A DNA stretch of 44,380 nt from Hyphomicrobiales bacterium. Its GTDB lineage: Bacteria; Pseudomonadota; Alphaproteobacteria; Rhizobiales; Rhizobiaceae. The position numbers and the translations under genes are program-made. How positions within the stretch are numbered: position 1 is the first letter of the stretch; each line of letters opens with the position of its first letter. The notes beneath the pieces were generated by a model that had not been told where the DNA came from, did not search any database, and saw nothing but the letters and a program-made list of their open reading frames with translations. Positions 22,113-31,578 of this stretch are shown in pieces. The stretch covers positions 1-44,380 of the forward strand of contig DUSC01000131.1 in NCBI GenBank assembly GCA_012842935.1, written 5' to 3'.

Positions 22113-23990
22113 ATGCTGACCATCAACGACCTTTCGCTGCGCATCGCCGGGCGGCTTCTCCTCGACCACGCCTCGCTCACCCTGCCGGCGGGCTCCAAGG
22201 CGGGCCTGGTGGGGCGCAACGGCACCGGCAAGACGACGCTCTTCCGCGCCATCACCGGCGACCTCTCTGCCGAGACAGGTTCGATCGGCCTGCCCAAGAA
22301 CACAAGGATCGGTCAGGTCGCCCAGGAGGCGCCCGGCACCGAGGAGCCGCTGATCGACATCGTGCTCAAGGCCGACGTCGAGCGCGCCGCGCTGATGGCC
22401 GAGGAGAAGACGGCGACCGACCCGCACCGCATCGCGGAAATCCACACACGCCTCGCCGACATCGACGCCCATTCGGCGGAGGCGCGGGCCGCAACCATCC
22501 TCGCCGGCCTCGGCTTCGACACGGAGGCGCAGAAGCGACCCGCCTCGTCATTCTCCGGCGGCTGGCGCATGCGCGTCGCGCTGGCCGCCGTGCTGTTCGC
22601 CGAGCCCGACCTTCTGCTCCTCGACGAGCCGACCAACTATCTCGACCTCGAAGGCACGCTCTGGCTCGAGACCTATCTGTCGAAATATCCGCACACGGTG
22701 CTCCTGATCAGCCACGACCGCGACCTGCTCAACCGGGCGGTCAGCTCGATCGTGCATCTCGACCAGAAGAAGCTGACCTTCTGGCGCGGCGGCTACGACC
22801 AGTTCGAGCGCCAGCGCGCCGAGCAGGCGGAACTGCAGGAGAAGAGCCGCGCCAAGCAGGAGGCGGCGCGCAAGCACCTGCAGTCCTTCGTCGACCGTTT
22901 CCGCGCCAAGGCCTCGAAGGCGCGCCAGGCGCAGTCGCGCATCAAGGCGCTGGAGAAGATGAAGCCGATCGCGGCCGTCCTCGACGACACGGTCAAGCCG
23001 TTCTCGTTTCCCGCACCGGTGAAGTCGGTCGCTTCGCCGATCGTCGCGCTGGACGGGGTCTCCGTCGGCTACAAGCCGGGCGAGCCGATCCTGCGCCGGC
23101 TGTCGCTCAGGATCGACGCCGACGACCGCATCGCGCTGCTCGGCGCCAACGGCAACGGCAAGTCGACCTTTGCCAAGCTGCTCGCCGGCCGGCTGAAGGC
23201 CGAGACCGGCAAGATGACAGTGGCGCCCGGGCTGAAGGTCGCGATCTTCGCCCAGCACCAGATGGACGATCTGCGCGCCGAGGAGAACGCCTACGAGCAC
23301 GTGCGCCGGCTGATGCCCGACGCACCGGAATCGAAGGTGCGCGCCCGCGTCGCCCAGTTCGGACTGACGACCGAGAAGATGAACACGCCGTCGAAGGATC
23401 TTTCCGGCGGCGAGAAGGCGCGGCTCCTGATGGGTCTCGCCGCCTTCGACGGACCGAACCTGTTCATCCTCGACGAGCCGACCAACCATCTCGACATCGA
23501 CAGCCGCGAGGCGCTGGTGCATGCGCTGAACGATTTTCCCGGCGCGGTGATCCTGATCAGCCACGACCGCCACCTGATCGAGGCGACCGCCGACCGGTTG
23601 TGGCTGGTGAAGGACGGCTCGGTGAAGCCCTACGACGGCGACCTCTCCGACTATCGCCAGGAAATCACCGGAGTCTCCGCCGACCGGCGCGAGCGCCGCG
23701 AGGCCGAGAAGGCGTCCAAGGCCGAGCGCCGCCGCGACGCCGCGCAGCGCCGCCAGGCGCTGGAACCGCTCGCCAAGGAGATCCGCGCCACCGAGGCGCT
23801 GATGGAGCGCATCCGCAAGCGGATCGACGGCATCGAGGACCAACTCGCCGACCCGAAGCTCTACGAGAGGGATCCGACGGCGGCCACCAAGCTTGCCAAG
23901 GAACGCTCGGACCTTTCCAATGCGCTGGCGGGGCACGAGGATCGCTGGCTGACACTGTCGGCCGAATACGAGGAGGGCATCGCGGAATGA
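22113..23990 (+). CDS. ABC-F family ATPase (YheS/Uup-like)
   Basis: A 625-residue soluble protein with two ABC ATPase domains and no membrane domain. The first has Walker A GRNGTGKTT, signature FSGGWRMR and Walker B LLLLDEPTNYLDLEG. The second has GANGNGKST, LSGGEKAR and LFILDEPTNHLDID. The interdomain linker (about 235-310) is charged and helical (the P-site tRNA interaction motif), and a C-terminal coiled coil (about 530-620) is present. ABC-F proteins bind the ribosomal E site and help stalled translation or give antibiotic protection; this looks like a housekeeping member. ATG 22113 (MLTINDLSLRIAG) is the conserved start. The stop overlaps the crotonase start by ATGA. Confidence 0.93.
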   Translation: MLTINDLSLRIAGRLLLDHASLTLPAGSKAGLVGRNGTGKTTLFRAITGDLSAETGSIGLPKNTRIGQVAQEAPGTEEPLIDIVLKADVERAALMAEEKTATDPHRIAEIHTRLADIDAHSAEARAATILAGLGFDTEAQKRPASSFSGGWRMRVALAAVLFAEPDLLLLDEPTNYLDLEGTLWLETYLSKYPHTVLLISHDRDLLNRAVSSIVHLDQKKLTFWRGGYDQFERQRAEQAELQEKSRAKQEAARKHLQSFVDRFRAKASKARQAQSRIKALEKMKPIAAVLDDTVKPFSFPAPVKSVASPIVALDGVSVGYKPGEPILRRLSLRIDADDRIALLGANGNGKSTFAKLLAGRLKAETGKMTVAPGLKVAIFAQHQMDDLRAEENAYEHVRRLMPDAPESKVRARVAQFGLTTEKMNTPSKDLSGGEKARLLMGLAAFDGPNLFILDEPTNHLDIDSREALVHALNDFPGAVILISHDRHLIEATADRLWLVKDGSVKPYDGDLSDYRQEITGVSADRRERREAEKASKAERRRDAAQRRQALEPLAKEIRATEALMERIRKRIDGIEDQLADPKLYERDPTAATKLAKERSDLSNALAGHEDRWLTLSAEYEEGIAE

Positions 23991-24793
23991 CGGTGGGGAT
24001 CGAACGCGATGCGTCCACGACGGTCGTCACCATCGACCGGCCCTTCGCCCGCAACGCCGTCGATCCGGCAACCGCCCAGGCGCTGTTCGAGGCCTTCGTC
24101 GCCTTCGACCGCGACGACGACCAGTCGGTCGCGGTGCTGACCGGGGCCGGCGGCGTGTTCAGCTCCGGCTTCGACCTCAAGGCGGCAGCACGTCACCTCG
24201 ACGAGCGCTGGTTCGCCGAACACGCGCTCGACGGCTCGTTCGACGACCGCAACGACCGGCCACGCAAGGGGCCGATGGGACCGACACGACTGGCGCTGTC
24301 GAAGCCGGTGATCGCCGCGATCGCCGGCCCGGCGGTGGCCGGCGGCATGGAACTGGCACTGTGGTGCGACATGCGGGTGATGGAGCGCACGGCCTACATG
24401 GGCGTCTACTGCCGGCGCTGGGGCGTGCCGCTCATCGACGGCGGAACGGTCCGGCTGCCGCGCATCGTCGGCCACGGCCGCGCCATGGATCTGATCCTCA
24501 CGGGCCGCAAGGTCGAGGCAGACGAGTGCCTCGCCATCGGTCTCGCCTCGCGGGTGGTCGAGGACGGCAGGGCACTCGAGACGGCACTCGAGATCGCCCG
24601 CGAGCTCGCCCGTTTTCCGCAGGGCTGCATGCGCGCCGACCGTGCGTCGGCGATGCGCCAGTGGTCGCTGGGACCGGCCGCGGCGCTGACCAGCGAGTGG
24701 CGGAGCGCGGAAACCTTTCGTTCGGAGGGCGCCGCCGGCGCCGCACGCTTCGCCGCCGGCAAGGGGCGCGGCGGCGATTTCGAGGAAATCTGA
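23987..24793 (+). CDS. Enoyl-CoA hydratase/isomerase (crotonase) family protein
   Basis: A 268-residue crotonase-fold protein. The oxyanion-hole segments are GVFSSGFDLKA and AIAGPAVAGGMELALWCD, which keeps the glutamate equivalent to Glu144 of rat hydratase. The second catalytic glutamate, usually in a PE pair, is replaced: the segment reads GVYCRRWGVPLIDGG. The reaction is therefore uncertain; many family members with this change hydrolyse, isomerise or decarboxylate acyl-CoA. The ATG overlaps the ABC-F stop (ATGA), so the genes are translationally coupled, although their functions are not obviously related. A start at 23987 is fixed by this overlap and by TIDRPFARNAVD near the N-terminus. 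Confidence 0.88.
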   Translation: MTVGIERDASTTVVTIDRPFARNAVDPATAQALFEAFVAFDRDDDQSVAVLTGAGGVFSSGFDLKAAARHLDERWFAEHALDGSFDDRNDRPRKGPMGPTRLALSKPVIAAIAGPAVAGGMELALWCDMRVMERTAYMGVYCRRWGVPLIDGGTVRLPRIVGHGRAMDLILTGRKVEADECLAIGLASRVVEDGRALETALEIARELARFPQGCMRADRASAMRQWSLGPAAALTSEWRSAETFRSEGAAGAARFAAGKGRGGDFEEI

Positions 24794-24802
24794 CGGTTCA
24801 GC

Positions 24803-25420
24803 CTACTTCCCGCGAGCCGAACGGCCCCAGCGCGGCGCCGGGGGCCTCGAGTTGGGGTTGCCGGGACGGCCGCCGCCGCGCGTCAGCGCGATGACGAAAC
24901 CGATCGCCCCGACAGCCATCAGGACATAGCCGACCGGTATGGCGCGCGGGTCGGGTTCGGCGGCTCCCCGGCGCAACACGAGGTCGACGCTGCGCATCTC
25001 TATGTCGTCGGCGTCGCCGGGCCCGACGGTGAACAGGTAGTCGCCGCTGTCCAGCTTGGCGATCACGCCGGCCTCGTCGCGATAGATCCGGTCGCCGCTC
25101 TGCGGGCTGTCCGACCGCGGCGTCACGTTGACGAAGCCGATCGTCTCGGCGAGCACGGTGCGACCGGCGGTGGAGGCCGTCAGTGTCAGGACCGTGCGAT
25201 CGCCGGTGAGACGCGGCGTGCCGACCGAGACCATGTCGACGAGCACGCGAACGGGGGCGTCCGACCAGTCGAGTGAAACGGTGATCGTGCGGAATCCGCC
25301 GTCGCGGTCGTAGACCCGCCAGACGCCGATCTCCGAACCGGAGAAGTTGCTCAGGACGTAGGGATAGCCGATGCCCAAGGTCGCGCCGAGGAGGAAGACC
25401 AGGAAGAAGAAGACGCGCAT
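24803..25420 (-). CDS. Membrane-anchored hypothetical protein, paralogue 1
   Basis: A 205-residue protein that I do not recognise. It has a membrane segment at the N-terminus (VFFFLVFLLGATLGIGYPYV) and another near the C-terminus (VGYVLMAVGAIGFVIALTRG), which leave a periplasmic beta-rich domain of about 140 residues between them. The cytoplasmic tail is PAPRWGRSARGK. The same layout and the same tail occur in the next gene upstream (25523-26116), so the two arose by duplication. ATG 25420 is chosen because it aligns with the start of the paralogue; ATG 25429 adds three residues. It converges with the crotonase gene. No function is proposed. Confidence 0.75.
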   Translation of the reverse strand: MRVFFFLVFLLGATLGIGYPYVLSNFSGSEIGVWRVYDRDGGFRTITVSLDWSDAPVRVLVDMVSVGTPRLTGDRTVLTLTASTAGRTVLAETIGFVNVTPRSDSPQSGDRIYRDEAGVIAKLDSGDYLFTVGPGDADDIEMRSVDLVLRRGAAEPDPRAIPVGYVLMAVGAIGFVIALTRGGGRPGNPNSRPPAPRWGRSARGK

Positions 25421-25522
25421 GGCGGACATCCGTTGCCGGCCGAGGACTGGCGGCCGGGTTACGGCTACACCGAAGTCCTCCCGACCGGAAGGGGCGCACA
25501 TGTCGCGCGGCGCCCGTCCCGG

Positions 25523-26116
25523 TCAGTCCCGGCCCCGGCCCCATCTCGGCGCCGGCGGTTCCCGGCGGCCGCGAAAGCCGAGCATCAGGCCGATGCCGCC
25601 GACCACCAGCAGGATGAAGCCGGCCGGCTGCAGGCGCGGGTCGAGGTCGATCGCACTCGCGCTGACGGTGAGTTCCACTGCGGCGATCGACGGGTCCGGA
25701 CGCGGTGCGATCGTCAGTTCGACGGCGTGACGGCCGTCGAGATGGCGATCGACGACAAGCATCTCGCGATAGACGTAGCCGCGTCCCGATTCATCGCGCA
25801 CCGGATCGTTCGGCAAGGCGAACACCTCGTCGAGGACGGTCGCGCCGCGCTCGTCCCGCAGGGTCAGCGCGAAGGTCGAGCGTTCCTCTCCGGCACGCAG
25901 CGGCGCCCCGACGAAGACGGCGAGAGTGAGGAACAAAGGCGCCTCGCCCGGTGCCAGCATCACCTCCGCCGGGCTGAAGCCCCGGTCGGCCGAATAGAGC
26001 GTCGGGCGGGCGATCTCGTAACCGGGCAGGCGTTCCACGGCCTTCGGCAGGCCGATGCCGAGCAGCACGCCGGCGGCGAGCATCAGCAGGAAGACGATCC
26101 GCGCCGCCCACCTCAT
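25523..26116 (-). CDS. Membrane-anchored hypothetical protein, paralogue 2
   Basis: A 197-residue paralogue of the preceding protein. The N-terminal segment (RIVFLLMLAAGVLLGIGLP) matches FLLGATLGIGYP of its partner. The middle is a periplasmic domain with two acidic strands, and the C-terminal segment is GFILLVVGGIGLMLGF followed by the tail PPAPRWGRGRD. No cysteines or known motif are visible in the domain. ATG 26116 precedes the n-region by two charged residues; the frame is open further upstream without coding signs. It lies 102 bases upstream of paralogue 1 and 61 bases after holC, all on the minus strand, so pepA-holC and both paralogues may be one transcript. Confidence 0.75.
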   Translation of the reverse strand: MRWAARIVFLLMLAAGVLLGIGLPKAVERLPGYEIARPTLYSADRGFSPAEVMLAPGEAPLFLTLAVFVGAPLRAGEERSTFALTLRDERGATVLDEVFALPNDPVRDESGRGYVYREMLVVDRHLDGRHAVELTIAPRPDPSIAAVELTVSASAIDLDPRLQPAGFILLVVGGIGLMLGFRGRREPPAPRWGRGRD

Positions 26117-26177
26117 GAGCGCGGGCTCCGCACCGCTCGGGCGGCATGCGGGAAATGCCGCGCCCGGCATCCCACGG

Positions 26178-26627
26178 TCAAGCCTTCCTTTCCCAGCGAC
26201 CGTCCGCCGCCTGCTGCCAGTAGGTGGCATCGTGGCCGGCAGCACGCACCGACTTCCAGTGCCCGCGTGCGGTCTCGACCTGACGGGCGTCGTGGCCGTC
26301 GAAGACGAAGACGACGCGCAAATACCCGGAAAGATCCGGCGGCTCGGCGCCGTCGACCAGGAAGCGGATCTGCGCGGCGTTCGGATTGCCGGGCTTCGTC
26401 GTCACCAGGACGGGTTGCTCCGACGGATAGGGATCCCGGTCGGTGCCATGGGCGAGGAAGGAATCGTCGCGATAGACCCAGAGATGGGTGTCGATCGCGT
26501 CCCGGCGCTCCTCGGCGCCGACCTGAACCACCGCCCGCCAGCCGCGCTGCAGGCTCTTCTCGAGCAGCGGCGGCAGCGCGTCCTCGAGCGTCGATTCGGT
26601 CAGGTGGTAGAACAGGACTTCCGTCAC
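26178..26627 (-). CDS. holC: DNA polymerase III chi subunit
   Basis: A 149-residue HolC. The N-terminal EVLFYHLTESTLEDALPPLLEKSL and the strand pattern HLWVYRDDSFLAHG with QPVLVTT are family signatures. Chi binds single-strand-binding protein and, through psi where present, the clamp loader of the replisome. It starts six bases after the pepA stop; pepA-holC is a common pair in Proteobacteria. ATG 26627 gives the family start MTEVLFYHL. Confidence 0.92.
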   Translation of the reverse strand: MTEVLFYHLTESTLEDALPPLLEKSLQRGWRAVVQVGAEERRDAIDTHLWVYRDDSFLAHGTDRDPYPSEQPVLVTTKPGNPNAAQIRFLVDGAEPPDLSGYLRVVFVFDGHDARQVETARGHWKSVRAAGHDATYWQQAADGRWERKA

Positions 26628-26633
26628 CGGACC

Positions 26634-28127
26634 TCAGCCTTCGTAGTGGTCCCGAACGAGGCGATCGAGCAGCCTTACGCCGAAACCGGAGCCCCAGGAC
26701 TGGTTGATCTCGTTCGCCGGCGAGGCCATCGCGGTGCCGGCGATGTCGAGGTGGGCCCAGGGCGTGTCCTTGACGAAGCGCTTGAGGAACTGCGCCGCCG
26801 TGACGGCGCCACCGTAGCGGCCGCCGATGTTCTTCATGTCGGCATTTTTCGACTCGATAAGCTTGTCGTATTCCGGCCCGAGCGGCATGCGCCAGACCTT
26901 CTCCTGCGTTGTCTGGCCGGCGGCGAGGAGGCGCTCCGCGAGGACGTCGTCGTTGGCGAACAGCCCCGCGTGATGCTGCCCCAGCGCCACCATGATCGCG
27001 CCGGTCAGCGTCGCGAGGTCGATCATGATACGCGGGCTGAACTTCTCGTTGCAGTACCAGAGCGCATCGCAGAGCACGAGCCGGCCTTCGGCGTCGGTAT
27101 TGAGCACCTCGATCGTCTGGCCCGACATCGAGGTGACGATGTCGCCGGGCCGCTGCGCGTTGCCGTCGACGCTGTTCTCGACGCAGCCGACGATGCCGAC
27201 GACGTTGGCTTTCGCCTTGCGCGCGGCAAGCGCGTGCATCAGGCCAAGAACGGCGGCGGCGCCTCCCATGTCGCCCTTCATGTCCTCCATCCCGGAGGCC
27301 GGCTTCATCGAATTGCCGCCGGTGTCGAAGGTCACGCCCTTGCCGACGAAGGCGATCGGCCGATCGCCCGCCGCGGCGCCGTTCCAGCGCATGACGATGA
27401 GCCGCGGCGGCCGCGACGAGCCCTGCGCGACCCCGAGGAGAGCGCCCATGCCGAGCTTCTTCATCTCCTTCTCGGTCAGCACCGAAACGTCGACACCCAG
27501 CCTGACAAGCTCCCCTGCCCTGGCGGCAAACTCCACCGGGCCGAGGGCGTTGGCCGGCTCGTTGACGAGGTCGCGGGCAAGCATGACCCCGTCGGCAACG
27601 GCCTTGGCCTCGGCGAAGGCCTTTTTCGCCGCGGCCGGGTCGGCACACAGGATGGTTATCCGGGCCGGCTTCGTCGCGTCGTGCTCGTCGCCTTCGCCCT
27701 TGCGGGTCTTGTACTTGTCGAAGGTGTAGGACCTGAGCAGGATTCCGCCGGCGACGCTCGCGGCTTCCGCGGCGCCGATCGCGGTCCCCGGCAGATCGAG
27801 GACGACCGAGACATCGGACGGCTTGCGCAGGGCGGCGAAAATGGAGCCGCCGAGGCGCATCCACGCGTACTCGTCGAGCGAGGATTCCCGGCCGGTGCCG
27901 ATCGCGACGAGCCGGTCAAGTCCCAGGCCTTCGGGTGCCACCAGCTCCAGGCTCGTGCCGGACTTGCCGGTGAACCCGGCGACCTTGAAGGCCTTGTCGA
28001 AGACCTGCGCCGGATCACAAGCCCTGGCGGCGGCGCCCAGCGCCGTATCCTCCGCCGAAAGCACGACGACAGTCCCCTTTTCGGGCGTCGTCATCCTGGC
28101 GAAACGGATGGTCGGTCTGGAGGGCAT
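26634..28127 (-). CDS. pepA: Leucyl aminopeptidase (M17)
   Basis: A 497-residue cytosol aminopeptidase. The C-terminal catalytic domain holds the two-metal site: the lysine of [11 protein letters not shown], the [15 protein letters not shown] segment, and the signature [10 protein letters not shown]. The N-terminal domain (about 1-160) is the M17 macro-like domain. It removes N-terminal residues from peptides as a hexamer; in E. coli it also binds DNA. ATG 28127 has AAGGA eight bases upstream and matches the length of alphaproteobacterial PepA. It is divergent from the PAP2 gene by 202 bases. Confidence 0.96.
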   Translation of the reverse strand: MPSRPTIRFARMTTPEKGTVVVLSAEDTALGAAARACDPAQVFDKAFKVAGFTGKSGTSLELVAPEGLGLDRLVAIGTGRESSLDEYAWMRLGGSIFAALRKPSDVSVVLDLPGTAIGAAEAASVAGGILLRSYTFDKYKTRKGEGDEHDATKPARITILCADPAAAKKAFAEAKAVADGVMLARDLVNEPANALGPVEFAARAGELVRLGVDVSVLTEKEMKKLGMGALLGVAQGSSRPPRLIVMRWNGAAAGDRPIAFVGKGVTFDTGGNSMKPASGMEDMKGDMGGAAAVLGLMHALAARKAKANVVGIVGCVENSVDGNAQRPGDIVTSMSGQTIEVLNTDAEGRLVLCDALWYCNEKFSPRIMIDLATLTGAIMVALGQHHAGLFANDDVLAERLLAAGQTTQEKVWRMPLGPEYDKLIESKNADMKNIGGRYGGAVTAAQFLKRFVKDTPWAHLDIAGTAMASPANEINQSWGSGFGVRLLDRLVRDHYEG

Positions 28128-28329
28128 GGCAATTCCTTCGGCGGGAAGAGGGACGACGATGCGCGCGACCATCGGCAGTTTCGCCGGCTTTTGCAAGGCC
28201 CGCAGGGGGTTGCGACACGCGGCAGGCCCATCGGCTGCGCAATTGCGATTGACGCGGCGGTCGCGGCGTGGAACCTGCGCCCGAAGCAGCGGAAAGGGCA
28301 CGGGCGATACGGTGGAAGGCGGACGGAAA

Positions 28330-29103
28330 ATGACGGGCAAAACGGGGCTTGCACCGTTTTCGTCGCCTTGGGCAGCGGCGAGTCTCGGGATCGCGCTCGT
28401 CCTCGCCCTTCTGTTCTTCCATCGTTTCCCGGCGATCGACCGCGCGGTCAGCGCCTTCTTTTTCGTCGCCGCCTCGTGTCCTGCCGGGCAGCCGGACGGC
28501 GCGATCTGCGGCAGCTTCCCGGCCGCCCACGTGGCAATACTCGGCGAGGCGCGGCAGTTCCTGCAGTACCTGCCGACGGCGATCGCCGCGGGTCTCTTCG
28601 CCGCATACCTCGCCCGGCTGGCGACGGGCACTCCGGTCAGGGACCCGTCCATGACGCCGCTGGGCACGGTGCTGCTCGCCTATCTCCTGTCGGTGGTCCT
28701 GCTCGTCAACGGGCTGCTCAAGCCCTTCTCGGGGCGGCCGCGCCCGCTCTATTCGGAGCCCTTCGGCGGCGCCCTGCCCTTCGTCCCCGCCGGCGAATTC
28801 ACCCGTTACTGCCCGTCGAACTGTTCATTCGTCTCGGGCGAGGCAGCGGCGGCGGCGTGGCTGATCTGCGCCGTGGCGCTCTTGCCGCCGCGCTACGCTT
28901 CCTTGCGGCTCCCGGCCTTTGCCGCCGCCATCGTCTATACCGTGGCGACAGGAGCGCTGCGAATCTCGTTCGGCGCCCACTACCTGTCCGATGTTGTCGT
29001 CCCGGCACTGTCGACCCTGCTGATCTTCGCGATCCTCGCCGGCTTCGAGGCGCGGCCAAGGAGCACGCCGAGACTCGGAGAATCCCTGCGTCGTCCCATT
29101 TAA
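28330..29103 (+). CDS. PAP2-family membrane phosphatase
   Basis: A 257-residue inner-membrane protein with about six hydrophobic segments. The three PAP2 signatures are KPFSGRPRP (C1), FVSGEAAAA (C2, with Glu where most members have His in PSGH) and [13 protein letters not shown] (C3, keeping Arg, His and Asp). Members dephosphorylate lipids such as phosphatidic acid, undecaprenyl diphosphate or lipid A. The position just upstream of the LPS-transport operon suggests, but does not prove, a lipid A or undecaprenyl substrate. ATG 28330 is preceded by a GGCGGACGG ribosome site, and the N-terminal membrane segment begins about residue 13. Confidence 0.88.
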   Translation: MTGKTGLAPFSSPWAAASLGIALVLALLFFHRFPAIDRAVSAFFFVAASCPAGQPDGAICGSFPAAHVAILGEARQFLQYLPTAIAAGLFAAYLARLATGTPVRDPSMTPLGTVLLAYLLSVVLLVNGLLKPFSGRPRPLYSEPFGGALPFVPAGEFTRYCPSNCSFVSGEAAAAAWLICAVALLPPRYASLRLPAFAAAIVYTVATGALRISFGAHYLSDVVVPALSTLLIFAILAGFEARPRSTPRLGESLRRPI

Positions 29104-29288
29104 GCGTCTGTTTACCTTGTCCGTTCGCCGTTTCTTAGCCAATCCCGCCGACCATCCGGACGGGCGGCAAGGCACCACGCGCGCACGCGTCCGGGCGATG
29201 GCCGGTTGCGCGACCGAGATCGGGCGGATAGTTTCCGCCTCCTGAGCGCGCCGGGCAGCGCGGGCGACACGTTGGACAGTTCCCGCTG

Positions 29289-30491
29289 ATGAAGATCGTC
29301 GAACGCTACATCCTGCGCCGCACCCTCTCCATCGCCGTGATCGCCCTGGTCTGGACGCTCGCGATCGTCTGGACGGTGCAGGTCCTGGGCCGAATCAACG
29401 TCGTCACCGACAGCGGCCAGTCGGCGCTGACGTTCCTGCATCTCGCGACGCTCCTGATGTCGTCGATCATCCCCGTCATCCTGCCATTCGCCGTCCTAAT
29501 CGCCGTCGCACAGACCCTGACCGTGATGAACAACGATTCGGAACTGGTGGTCATCAGCGCGGCCGGCACGCCGCGCCGGGCGACGATCCGTCCGATCATG
29601 ATCGTCGCGATCGGGGCGTGCATCCTGTCCTTCGTCGTACAGAATCTCGTCGACCCCCAATCCAGGATCGGCGTCCGCACGCTGCTGGCCAGGGCCAGCG
29701 CCGACCTGCTGTCGTCCGTGGTCCAGGAAGGAAGTTTCCGCAAGATCCAGAACGGCCTGTTCGTCCAGGTCGGCGAGCGGCTTCCGGACGGGCGACTGGG
29801 CCGGATCTTCGTCGCCGATTCGCGGCAGAAGAACGTCGACCTCGCCTACTACGCGAAGGAAGGGGTGGTGACCGACACGAACGACCGCGGCGTGCTGATC
29901 ATGACCGACGGCGTCGTTCACCGGCGAACGCCGGCGGGCGAAGTCTCCGTCATCCGCTTCGATTCCTACACGCTCGACCTCAGCGCCTTCGCTTCGGCCA
30001 AGGCCTACCTCGTGATCGGCGCCGGCGACCGCGGAATCTTCTACCTGGCCGATCCCGATCCGAACGATCCGCTCTTCAAGCTGAACCCGCAGGAATTCCG
30101 CGCATTCTTCCACATCAGGCTGACCGAGTGGATCTATCCGCTGGTCTTCGGGCTGCTCGCCGTCGCCGTGGCCGGCGACGCCCGCTCGCACCGCGAGGCC
30201 AGGATTCCTCCGCTCGGTGCGGCACTGGCCATGGCGCTCGTGGTGCGCTGGCTCGGCTATTTCGCAGGCAACCAGGCGGAATCGAGGGAAGCCTTCATTC
30301 CGCTCCTCTATGCGGTTCCGCTCGGCTCCATGTCGATCTCCATATGGTTCATCGCGATGAACCGGACACTCGAACTGCCCGTCCAGTGGCTCGACCGCAT
30401 CAACGCACTGATTGCGGCCGCCGGTGACCGCCTCACCGTGTTCCGGCTCCGTCTGCTCGGTGCCTCGCGTGTCACCGGAGGTGCCGGCTGA
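29289..30491 (+). CDS. lptF: LPS export ABC transporter permease LptF
   Basis: A 400-residue permease of the LptB2FG complex that pulls lipopolysaccharide out of the inner membrane. It has the six-helix pattern: three helices in the first 120 residues (starting MKIVERYILRRTL), a periplasmic beta-jellyroll domain (about 125-265), and three C-terminal helices. NNDSELVVISAAGTPR is the conserved cytoplasmic coupling helix that meets LptB. It is the first gene of the lptFGD-surA-pdxA-rsmA run and ends one base before the lptG start. ATG 29289 is the family start. A 185-base gap to the PAP2 gene should hold the operon promoter, which I could not locate confidently. Confidence 0.95.
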   Translation: MKIVERYILRRTLSIAVIALVWTLAIVWTVQVLGRINVVTDSGQSALTFLHLATLLMSSIIPVILPFAVLIAVAQTLTVMNNDSELVVISAAGTPRRATIRPIMIVAIGACILSFVVQNLVDPQSRIGVRTLLARASADLLSSVVQEGSFRKIQNGLFVQVGERLPDGRLGRIFVADSRQKNVDLAYYAKEGVVTDTNDRGVLIMTDGVVHRRTPAGEVSVIRFDSYTLDLSAFASAKAYLVIGAGDRGIFYLADPDPNDPLFKLNPQEFRAFFHIRLTEWIYPLVFGLLAVAVAGDARSHREARIPPLGAALAMALVVRWLGYFAGNQAESREAFIPLLYAVPLGSMSISIWFIAMNRTLELPVQWLDRINALIAAAGDRLTVFRLRLLGASRVTGGAG

Positions 30492-30492
30492 C

Positions 30493-31578
30493 ATGGGTTG
30501 GACGCTCTCCCGCTACTTCTTCTTCCGCTACCTCTCGATCACGGTCGGCCTGTTCGTCGCGATCGCGACACTCGTGCTCATCATCAACTTCACCGAGCTC
30601 TCCTCGCGGACCGGCGACGTCCCCGGATTCACCGCGTACGCGGTGTTCATCATTTCGGCCATGCGGGTTCCCGTGGTGATGCAGCAAGTGGTGCCGTTCA
30701 TCGCGCTGATCTCGGCGATGACGATGCTGGTCACGCTCAACCGCAAGTACGAGCTCGTCGTGGTCAGGTCGGCCGGCATTTCGGCCTGGCAGTTCCTCCG
30801 CCCTGCCGCATTCGGCGCGTTGCTGTTCGGCCTGTTCACGATCGGAGTCATCAACCCGATCGCCGCCGTCGGGCTTTCCAACGCCGAGGCGCTCGAGGCG
30901 GGATACCGCTCCGGCAAGTCCAACGAGATCGCCGCCGCCGGGGCGCCGTGGATCAAGCAGACGACAGAGGAAGGCGAGGCGATCATCGGCGCCCACGCCG
31001 TGCTCGCCCGCGGCACGGAACTCGTCGACGCCTCGATCTTCCGCTTCGACAAGCAGGGCACACTGTTCGAGCGAATCGACGCGGCGCGAGCCTTCCTTCG
31101 CGACGGCTTCTGGGAACTGCGCAAGGTCGAGCGGCGACAGGACGGCAAACCGATCGAGAAGCTCAAGAGCCTCAAGATTCCAACCAATCTGCGGCCCGAA
31201 TTCGTCGAGGAAAGGCTGGCTCGTCCGGAGGCGATTTCGCTGTTCGAACTCCCGGGCAAGATCGACGTGGCCCGCTCCTTCGGGCTCAAGGCCAACGCCT
31301 ACGCGATGCAGTTCCATTCGCTCGTCGCGCTGCCCCCCCTTCTCGTCGCCATGACCCTGATCGCGGCCACCGTTTCGATGCGCTTTGCCCGCATGGGCCA
31401 GTCCATGACGATGATTTTGGGTGGCGTCGTGGCCGGCTTTCTGCTTTATGTTGTGTCAGTTCTGGTCAAGGCGTTCGGCACGGCGGGATTCGTGCCGGCG
31501 CCGATCGCGGCTTGGCTGCCGGTCGTGGTAGCGACATTCTTTGGGGTGACGTACCTGCTGTACAAGGAGGATGGCTAG
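30493..31578 (+). CDS. lptG: LPS export ABC transporter permease LptG
   Basis: A 361-residue partner permease of LptF. It starts MGWTLSRYFFFRYLSITVGLF, has the coupling helix NRKYELVVVRSAGISAWQFL, a periplasmic jellyroll (about 115-255), and three C-terminal helices ending LYKEDG. LptF and LptG form the cavity through which LPS enters the periplasmic bridge. ATG 30493 follows the lptF stop by one base. The last codons overlap the lptD start by one base (TAGTG), so lptF, lptG and lptD are tightly coupled. Confidence 0.96.
   Translation: MGWTLSRYFFFRYLSITVGLFVAIATLVLIINFTELSSRTGDVPGFTAYAVFIISAMRVPVVMQQVVPFIALISAMTMLVTLNRKYELVVVRSAGISAWQFLRPAAFGALLFGLFTIGVINPIAAVGLSNAEALEAGYRSGKSNEIAAAGAPWIKQTTEEGEAIIGAHAVLARGTELVDASIFRFDKQGTLFERIDAARAFLRDGFWELRKVERRQDGKPIEKLKSLKIPTNLRPEFVEERLARPEAISLFELPGKIDVARSFGLKANAYAMQFHSLVALPPLLVAMTLIAATVSMRFARMGQSMTMILGGVVAGFLLYVVSVLVKAFGTAGFVPAPIAAWLPVVVATFFGVTYLLYKEDG

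Noticed and set aside
26055-29138. A 1027-codon plus-strand open frame over pepA, holC and the PAP2 gene
   Set aside because: Antisense to pepA and holC and out of frame with the PAP2 gene; no motif of its own.
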